A stretch of 64,000 nt of DNA from Echinometra lucunter. Its lineage: Eukaryota; Echinodermata; Echinoidea; Camarodonta; Echinometridae. The position numbers and the translations under genes are program-made. Below, piece after piece: positions 56,650 to 64,000 of the stretch (its first letter is position 1; each line of letters starts with the position of its first letter). The DNA lies in NCBI GenBank assembly GCA_029962745.1, contig CM057161.1, positions 6,957,876-7,021,875 of the forward strand, read 5' to 3'. The notes beneath the pieces are model-generated. The model had not been told where the DNA came from. It did not search any database and saw only the letters and a list, made by a program, of their open reading frames with translations.

Positions 56650-57250
56650 GTCTGGAGCCGGAGCGGTTTGTCCGCGAATCAACACCCTTGTTCTGCCCTC
56701 CCAACTACTACGTTCACCGCTAAATATACCCCTATTCCCATGCCAGTTTCTAATACCATTACATCTCACCCCAACTTCCAGTGAGCCCGTGTATTCTCTC
56801 TTTCCCCTCCACTTTTCCCCACTTTTTCCTCCTCTCTAGTCTCTCTTTCTCTCTCTTTTCTACTATCCATATTTTTTTCTTGTTTAGTTCAGTAGTCATG
56901 TGACATGAACTCGTGGTTTTGTTTGGTTTAGCCGACCCCAGTGGTGTGATGTCATCGTGGTTATCAGCGGTGATTGGCCGAGTTGGGACCAGCGCGTGGC
57001 AGCCACGCGAACGACACCGCTTACCCCCCTCGAATCCCTCGCGCTCCGTAGGCTTTGCATCACACTTCCAACGCTCGCTGAACCTCCCGTCCTCTTCAGG
57101 CAGGAATCATGATGCATTGCATTGATGTTGGTGGTAGTGGTGGTGGTGGTAGTGGATCGGATCCGAGTTGTAGTAGAGGTGTACGTGTGACCCCCTATCT
57201 GCTCCAGAAAGCCACACCCCTTTTCCGTTTGGCCCCAGACTGGAATCACT
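56650..57250. other. Gsx upstream region
   Basis: Repeat-poor for about 600 bp, then a GTG/GGT run near 57130-57160. CATGTGACATG near 56899 and a GC-richer patch at about 56960-57100 (AGTTGGGACCAGCGCG) may belong to the proximal regulatory region. No gene was recognised on either strand. Confidence 0.4.
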
Positions 57251-57290
57251 TTGGTTGGCAACTTTGAGGGGGAGTATCAAATGATAAGAA

Positions 57291-57713
57291 GTGAGGAGCC
57301 GGTGTGGGGTGCACTGAGGGGGACAGGTTCTGGTAGAGGGGTGCACGATATTACCTGTGACATCGTCATTGATTCCTCAGTTACAGCAGGGAGGCGCCCC
57401 TCCCTGGTCGCAGTGCGGCTTTGCAGCAGAAGTGAGGAGCCGATGTGGGGTGCACTGAGGGAGATTGGTACTGGTAGAAGGGTGCACGATATTACCTGTT
57501 ACATCGTCATTGATTCCTCAGTTACAACAGGGAGGCGCCCCTCCCTGGTCACAGTGCGGCTTTGCAGCAGAAGTGAGGAGCCCATGTGGGGTGCACTGAG
57601 GGATATTGGTACTGGTAGAAGGGTGCACGATATTACCTGTTACATCGTCATTGATTCCTCAGTTACAACAGGGAGGCGCCCCTCCCTGGTCACAGTGCGG
57701 CTTCGCAGCACTT
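57291..57713. repeat. 141-bp tandem repeat, three copies
   Basis: GTGAGGAGCC-type starts at 57291, 57432 and 57573, period 141 bp. The repeat is highly conserved, ending with CAGTGCGGCTT and GCAGCA. As 141 is a multiple of three, a plus-strand frame stays open across all copies (about 47 residues each), but this follows from the period and is not by itself evidence of a gene. Confidence 0.93.
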
Positions 57714-58105
57714 CCCTGCTTCAAACTTTTCTAGCGATATTGCATTGAAATATTAGAAGAATTCGAAAAAAGGGAATAAGATAAAGATGAATATTAAGTT
57801 TCAATCAACAGATCAAAGGTGTCAACAAAAAATGTGTTATATTTAATAGAGATACGCTAATAGATTAATGACTTACATTGAATAACATCATAATAATTCA
57901 TAGATATGAATGGGTCCATTTTTAAAGATAAGATTACTTCATCAGTTGGTAACTATTATTCTATTTTGTTATTTGCAACTCATAATCACAAAGTTTAGGT
58001 TGTTCAAGCAGCTTGCGTTTACAAAAAAACAGAAAACAAAAACAAAAAAAGTTCAATAAGTTATCAAATTCATGATATCGATTAATATGTTTTTGCCATC
58101 TACGA
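57714..58105. other. Non-coding stretch
   Basis: AT-rich. No gene or MITE was recognised. Confidence 0.45.
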
Positions 58106-58440
58106 ACATGAAGAAAGAGAAGAAGAAGGAGGAGGAGGAGGAGAAGAAGAAGAAGAAGAAGAAGAAGAAGAAGAAGAAGAAGAAGAAGAAGAAGAAGAAG
58201 AAGAAAGGAAAAAGAAGAAAAGAAGAAGCAGAAGAAAGGAAGGAGGAGAAGAAGAAAAGCAGAACGAACGAACGAAAAGACAAGAAACGGAAGAGAAAGA
58301 TGAAAAACGGACGAGAGGAGGAAGATGAAGAGGAAACAGAGGAAAGAGAGAGAGGGGGTGGGAGTGGGGAATGGGAATAGGAGAGGAGAGGAGAGAACGA
58401 GAGTGGAAAGATAAATAGATAGACAGATAGATAGATAGAA
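58106..58440. repeat. (GAA)n / purine-rich tract and GATA run
   Basis: About 100 bp of AAG repeats (58130-58205), then irregular GA-rich sequence, then GATAGATA near 58420. Poly-Lys/Glu and Ser/Leu/Phe frames are artefacts. Confidence 0.95.
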
Positions 58441-58494
58441 GGATGGACTGCAAGTGAGGGAGGGAGCGGGTGCGGGGATCACGTGCGCGTCAAA

Positions 58495-58994
58495 NNNNNN
58501 NNNNNNNNNNNNNNNNNNNNNNNNNNNNNNNNNNNNNNNNNNNNNNNNNNNNNNNNNNNNNNNNNNNNNNNNNNNNNNNNNNNNNNNNNNNNNNNNNNNN
58601 NNNNNNNNNNNNNNNNNNNNNNNNNNNNNNNNNNNNNNNNNNNNNNNNNNNNNNNNNNNNNNNNNNNNNNNNNNNNNNNNNNNNNNNNNNNNNNNNNNNN
58701 NNNNNNNNNNNNNNNNNNNNNNNNNNNNNNNNNNNNNNNNNNNNNNNNNNNNNNNNNNNNNNNNNNNNNNNNNNNNNNNNNNNNNNNNNNNNNNNNNNNN
58801 NNNNNNNNNNNNNNNNNNNNNNNNNNNNNNNNNNNNNNNNNNNNNNNNNNNNNNNNNNNNNNNNNNNNNNNNNNNNNNNNNNNNNNNNNNNNNNNNNNNN
58901 NNNNNNNNNNNNNNNNNNNNNNNNNNNNNNNNNNNNNNNNNNNNNNNNNNNNNNNNNNNNNNNNNNNNNNNNNNNNNNNNNNNNNNNNNNNNNN
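58495..58994. other. Assembly gap, exactly 500 N, with identical flanks
   Basis: The last ten bases before the gap, GCGCGTCAAA, are identical to the first ten after it. The joined contigs may overlap rather than be separated. Confidence 0.97.
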
Positions 58995-60899
58995 GCGCGT
59001 CAAAGAGATAAGGATCGAATACAGAGAGAGCTATGGGTACTCTGTATACATCGTGAACATGATCATAAACATGATGAATATTGACAAAATGGAGGCACTG
59101 TCAAGCATACCTGAATTCGCTGCAGCTTGATTCGACTGTAACACGCGTTATGACAAAATAATTATGCTCCTGTTCGTCATGTGTACGTTAAGCCAAATCG
59201 ATAACAAAAAAAAGAAAGATGATTATCTTCCTTCTTAATGGTGGTGAGAAAATGCAGAGAGAATAAGATTTTCCATCTTTCATGTATTAAGAGCCTGTAA
59301 TACAATACATTATTTAAGTGTAACGAATTGTGTGATATACACTAAAGTATTAAAATGTGACATTCGAAGGATTCTTAAAGTAAGATGAGAATCTTTAAAT
59401 TCGTGAAATTAAAAAAAACGGGATCTATAATAATTTGCTATATAATAAGATCATGTAGCAAAACATTTGATTGATGTTATTATCCTGTTATCTTAACACA
59501 AATTCATAGTCATGATAATGCTTTCTAGAAATGATTTCGTTAGGATAACCTTATGACACTTCTAATTCCTTGGCGTGTCAAAAAAAGACCTTGAAAGAGT
59601 GGACCTAACAAAAGAACCAATATCAAATTGAAATCCAAATATCTTGCCAGGATAATTAGCGATCGAGCTTGAGTTGGTAGACCTACTTTCGGGTTATTTT
59701 ATTCCTAGGAAGTAAATGGTTTTTCTTCTGATTGAACTAAATATTAATTCTTTTTATTAATTAAAAAGCCATTTTCCTCACGTCGAATACTTGAGATGTA
59801 TTTTTCCACCAGTTGAAATGACAGTACTTCCATGTAATGTCTTCATGCGCTTAAGTAAGCGCAAACGCAAAATTTCCGCTCGTCAATTTCGTTTCAGTCG
59901 CTTATTTAGTGACAAAATACAATTATTGATTGGGCATAATGAAATCAAAATACAGGGGCTATTGAGGGCGAATTTCACACTCATTCGCCCAATTGAAGTT
60001 ACAATTAAACCACCATGTCAGGCTATGGAGTGATGTAAAAAATCTCGATTTCTGGTTCGAAATCTTTGCATCAATGGGCGAGCTCAAAACCGCACGAAGC
60101 GTGCGCGCCATGTCACCCGTTGCAAAGGGTGGCCCCCTACGAGGCGCTGCGACACCGGTGGTTGGTAGCGCCTCGCCCCAGAGACCAGGCGATGCGTAGC
60201 GACCGCTGCCTCCCCGTTCAGGTTCGCTGGGACTCTGAGGCGGGTGGTTTTTCAAAGAGTGATAAACCACAGTGTTACTAATAGACACGAAAGGCACGCC
60301 CTCTTCCTTTTTTCTTTTTTTTTTTTCCTTTTATGTTCCACAATACCTGCAAGTGCGAGAGAGATGGATGTAGAGGGGGTTTGAAGAAAATCTGTGAGAA
60401 ATTTAACGTGTATTCAAATTGGCTCTACAGAGCTGATGATTCTTTTAAAATGGTAACGAAGTTTCAAGTTTGTTATGCTCCATTAAAGCAAGAAGTAAGT
60501 TTTGTTTGATTGGATTGATTGAAATTCACATATTTCCTTCTGAGACAATAACATTTGTCTATATGTCATCTATAATACAAAGAAGGTGACTTACTCTGGG
60601 ACGCCGAAGACATGATGGCGGTAAACGTACGTAATGTATGAACATCGTTACAGACAATATTCAAGTTCTCACTTAGCCACTTTACAGATAAATATTATTC
60701 TATGTTAAGAAGTGAGAAAAGTAAGGTTCCAAATTACTTCTTTTCCCTTTGTATTTTTGTTTTAAAGGTATAGTAGACCACATTTGCCCAGCATTGTTTC
60801 AGAATTTGAAGAGAAAATAAGCCAATTTCAATTTTAAATGACAGATATCTATGTAAAACTATCGTGTTATCAAATTTACAACAATATTCCAAAGAATAA
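58995..60899. other. Non-coding stretch with a GC-rich patch
   Basis: A GC-rich patch at about 60080-60260 (GGTGGCCCCCTACGAGGCGC, GAGACCAGGCGATGCG) stands out but has no domain-bearing frame and no recognisable RNA fold. The rest is AT-rich. Confidence 0.4.
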
Positions 60900-60904
60900 G
60901 TTAA

Positions 60905-61020
60905 AAATGAATGGTTTTACCCTTAAAGCGTCAGGAAAACGCCTTTACAAAGCGCTGTGATACATGTTCAGTCATTGTGAGAGCGCTATATAAATGCCAA
61001 TATTGTATATTGTATTGTAC
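60905..61020 (+). mobile_element. LINE/SINE 3' end with CGCTATATAAATG motif
   Basis: GTGAGAGCGCTATATAAATG followed by ATATTGTATATTGTATTGTA repeats matches the common 3' end plus short tail of CR1/L2-group elements and SINEs that share it. The body is decayed. Confidence 0.5.
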
Positions 61021-61563
61021 AAAACAAAACAAAATAAAAGAAAATTTGTGTAGAATATTTCCTTCTCAATCCTAAACGGGAATGTAATGGGATCTAAAAA
61101 TTTACGAGTGTTTTTCTTTGGCTTAAAGCAATAGCAATCTAAAGCAAAACTTTTGTGCAGATTGGGTGCCACTTGCAAATGTGGGCTACCACCTTAAGTC
61201 GTTTTGAACGGATTTTATGTAGATACACTTTTTTTTTTAATGTTCAACATAAAAAATTAACAAAATATAATGATTTGATTGTACCTTTTATTCGATGCCT
61301 CTAGTTATTACTGTACAGCAGTAGTTTATCCAGAACTTAGCCGCGGATGGGTGAGGGGGGGGGGGCAAGACATCTAGGTTTGCTGTGATCTAATAGGTAC
61401 TTAAATAATGTGTAGGTCTCACTAGAGGTACGACCGGTTGCCGATTTACTGACAACTGTACTGGTCGGGAGTTAGTCTTCAGAAGTCCGAGCGCAGACAG
61501 GCGATTTCTAAAGTTTTCAGTAGTCGGCGAATGGTTTTCGAAACATTTTGGTCGGCTGCAGGC

Positions 61564-61871
61564 TTTTTCACGGGGCACGCGAACGATTTGCAAAGGATGC
61601 GAATGTCGAAAAAATGGCAAAGTCCAACATTCGCATTTTATGCTCCAAAAGTTCGCCGAACATGCGCGGGGGTTCGGAAGCGTCGCCAATTGTTCGTTTT
61701 TAGTTCGGCAAAATTTCAAAAAAGTTTGAAATTTTGGCGAACGGTTCCCGCATCCCTCGAACAATAACTGACAACGCTTCCGAACCTCCGCCCAAGTTTG
61801 GCGAATTTTCGAAGCATACCTTTTTTTTCGATATTCGCATCCTTTGCAAAACGTTTGCGTGCCCGTGAAAA
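61564..61871. mobile_element. Long foldback element, unit 1
   Basis: Begins TTTTCACGGGGCACGCGAAC and ends GTTTGCGTGCCCGTGAAAA. The halves also complement inside: GCAAAGGATGCGAAT with ATTCGCATCCTTTGC, and GCGCGGGGGTTCGGAAGCG with CGCTTCCGAACC. The whole can fold into one long hairpin. Frames across it are by-products of the palindrome. Confidence 0.85.
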
Positions 61872-61882
61872 TCGCACTTAAT

Positions 61883-62162
61883 TTTTCACGGGGACGCGAA
61901 CGTTTTCAGAAGGATGCGAATTTCGAAAAAGTGGCAAAGTCCAACATTCGCATTCTATGCTAAAATGTTCGCCAAACTTGCGCAGGGGTTCGGAAGCGTT
62001 GCCAATTGTTCGTTTTTAGTTCGGCAGAATTTCAAAAAAGTTTGAAATTTTTGCGAAGGTTTCCCGCATCCCGAGAACAATAATTAAAGACGCTTCGATC
62101 CACCCCACAAGTTTGGCGAATTTTCAGAGCTTTTTTTTTCGACGTTCGCGTCCCCGTGAAAA
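61883..62162. mobile_element. Long foldback element, unit 2, adjacent to unit 1
   Basis: Begins TTTTCACGGGGACGCGAACG and ends CGTTCGCGTCCCCGTGAAAA, a perfect 20-bp inverted end. The interior aligns with unit 1 in the same orientation (AAAGTCCAACATTCGCATT, GTTCGTTTTTAGTTCGGC). Only 11 bp separates the two units. Confidence 0.85.
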
Positions 62163-62394
62163 CAAGGCCTAAGTTTTTATTGGTTTTCCATGGGTTAGCG
62201 ACAGTTCTCAGTCAGATCAGATTGCCGACTGATTCCCAAGTGATCTGCATAATTTTTAGATTATCACCAAGAGGATTTTTTCTTGGAAAAGGTTGGCGAG
62301 TTCAGTAATAACTATCAATCGACGATAAATCTCCCAACGTTCGTCGGACACCGATAATCAACTAGGAACTTGACTTTCTTAACGTATGCCGAGG

Positions 62395-63010
62395 GGGGAC
62401 TTAGGCTTAGGAAACCACTTTCTGAGGGCCCTCGGGCTGTGAACCGCAAGGTATGGGGTTCGAATCACTATCGCAGCACTAACGTCCTTTGGCAAGACAT
62501 TAATCTACATTCACCATACTCAACACAGGAGAGGTAAATGGGTGGCTGATGGGACTGTTAATTAACCCATTCGTGACAGGAATTATTTAAAGCCTAATTT
62601 GATCAGCTTTTATTCTTCAAATTGGCAACACCAACATTTTTCTTTTATTGCTACATTTTTCTTATAAAACATCATGTATCTGAAATAAATATAAATTGAC
62701 AGAATGTATGATGAGAAGTCATAAAGTTGCCAGTTTGCAGGGAAAAACGGTAATTTTAACTTTTTTATCGCATTGCCAATTTAAGGATTGTAATGCTTAT
62801 TTTCCTTTTAAAAAATTTCAGCATCAAACAACAAAATTTTGATGCAACGAAAATGGGTACAGTAAGTGTAGAATTTTTTGCTCTTTCTTCTCATGTATTT
62901 GACGTGTTTTTAGTGCTCTGCATCAAAAGTTATCAGACCAAACCACATAATGTGAACCCTCTGTCACGAATGGGTTAAAAAGCACTGTGTGCTGATAACA
63001 GCTGTCAGAG
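62395..63010 (+). mobile_element. tRNA-like SINE split by a piggyBac-like MITE
   Basis: A tRNA-like B box (GGGGTTCGAATCAC at about 62456) is followed by a body TTTGGCAAGACATTAATCTA and a TACTCAACACAGGAGAGG segment with GTAAATGGG, typical of a wide SINE family. The body is cut at 62562 by the piggyBac-like element and appears to resume after 62978. The SINE head before the B box is poorly preserved. Confidence 0.55.
62562..62978. mobile_element. piggyBac-like MITE, copy 2
   Basis: TTAA at 62562-62565 and 62975-62978 with perfect CCCATTCGTGACAG inverted ends. It is 417 bp including both TTAA, exactly the length of copy 1, with few internal differences. Little decay suggests a fairly recent insertion. 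Confidence 0.9.
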
Positions 63011-63237
63011 CCAAAGTCGTGGTAATGATCTTCAAAGTCTTTTGGAAGCAAGCAGAGACCATAGCATGAAATATTCAAAATTTGCGCTAGTATCTCACTG
63101 AGTAACGCATGATTGCGAACCTTGCGATCTTTTCTTTTTTTTTTTTTATTCGCCAAATTTCTGACGAATGCTGGCGAAAATCAGAGCTCGCCTCTGTTTT
63201 AAGTGACATTATAATTTTGAAGATGGAGAGAAAGAAG

Positions 63238-63775
63238 TTTGTTTGTTTGTTTTTATTTCGGTTCAAGGCCACATAGCATACAAATATATTGGATGTAAAC
63301 GGCGGATAGCCCATTTCACTCGTATTAACAAAATGCGACTGTTCTTCTATGGGGTCCGGGTGAAAAGAACTGTTACATACAAATTATGATAATTACACAG
63401 TCATGTGGAAATTGCGACTGAAGAATAAATGCATTGTAATACACAAAACAAAACATTGCAATGAACATGTATGGTATGATTTTGAGTTCTAAACAACATT
63501 ATTGACATTTAATATACTTTATGTTCAATGTATTTTGTAAGGGACACAGGACCATACAATCCCTAGACAAAATGACAGAGAAAGAGAGAGAGAGAAAAAA
63601 AATATATACCTTGAGCACAATCATATGATAATGTGAGATATTCCTTTAGAATGGATTTGAAATTATGGAAAGAGCAAGCATTACGAATATTAGACGGCAA
63701 TTTGTTACATAGCGATGCTCCCCTGTAATGGCGAAGAAGAAAAACGAAAGGCGAATGGGTATCATTTGGTCGAAT
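63238..63775 (-). mobile_element. LINE 3' end (CR1/L2-group), minus strand
   Basis: On the minus strand one frame reads HYRGASLCNKLPSNIR and then FHNFKSILKEYL, the conserved YRGA..WN.LP..I and F...LK.YL pattern at the C-terminus of CR1/L2/Jockey-group reverse transcriptases. An AATAAA-containing end and AAAC repeats follow at 63238-63260. Upstream of the motif the frame has a stop, so it is a truncated, decayed copy. Confidence 0.75.
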
Positions 63776-63779
63776 TTAT

Positions 63780-64000
63780 AGAGAAACTGCATGGTCGCTA
63801 GCATTGGCGAATCAAAAGAAATTTAGCGACATGTCTGACAATCGCTTGCAATGGCTTACCACCGTTTTGCAAACGTTTGCAACTGTTTGCGGAAAATAAA
63901 TTCGCAAAAATTCGCGAAGGAATTTTGAACATGTTCAAAATTTCTTTGGGACAAGAAAAACTATTTGCGACAATTATATCTGTTCGCGACCCTTTTTTTT
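63780..64000. repeat. Partial foldback sequence rich in TTTGCGA
   Basis: Alternating TTCGCAAA, TTTGCGA, GTTTGCAAACG and TTTTGAACATGTTCAAAAT palindromes suggest another foldback element cut by the window edge. Confidence 0.45.

Noticed and set aside
1..64000. CRISPR array or bacterial operon structure
   Set aside because: No short regularly spaced identical repeats with unique spacers. Splicing, SINEs, LINEs and microsatellites show animal nuclear DNA.

Overview
This window is animal nuclear DNA: AT-rich, intron-bearing, crowded with microsatellites, homopolymer G/C tracts, tRNA-derived SINEs, LINE 3' ends and short foldback DNA transposons, with two 500-N assembly gaps. The one clear protein gene is a ParaHox homeobox gene, Gsx, on the minus strand. 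Its sequence and the repeat style suggest a marine deuterostome, most likely an echinoderm and plausibly a sea urchin. This is inference; the sequence alone does not prove the species.

Layout. 1-11.5 kb: diverged low-copy repeats, a 271-bp tandem array, several MITEs (one inserted in another) and a tRNA-type SINE. 11.5-12.7 kb: a possible small gene or pseudogene with an E-box/YY1-type promoter and a THAP-like segment. 12.7-20.6 kb: repeats, a gap and long ATG/ATT microsatellites. 20.6-23.0 kb: an unusual degenerate array with a period near 215 bp, marked by CGTCACCC and TTACGTAA/TGACGTCA motifs. 23-28.4 kb: mostly single-copy, relatively GC-rich non-coding DNA. 28.4-45 kb: LINE and SINE fragments, hAT-like and piggyBac-like MITEs, a GGTGCA foldback, a CpG-dense patch, a possible orphan exon and microsatellites.

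45.5-56.6 kb: Gsx. Exon 1 carries the conserved N-terminus, exons 2 and 3 carry the homeodomain split between residues 44 and 45, and both introns have GT-AG borders with matching phases. The joined frame is 309 codons plus stop. A TATA box and a CCAAT box lie about 430-480 bp upstream of the ATG. Intron 1 (9.1 kb) holds long purine-rich tracts, a young LINE insertion, a hAT-like MITE and two compact non-repetitive patches that could be enhancers. 57-64 kb: a 141-bp tandem repeat, the second gap, two adjacent long foldback elements, a SINE split by a piggyBac-like MITE and a LINE 3' end.

No partner gene for Gsx (Xlox/Pdx or Cdx) was seen in the window. Apart from Gsx, most of the structure comes from transposable elements and tandem repeats.
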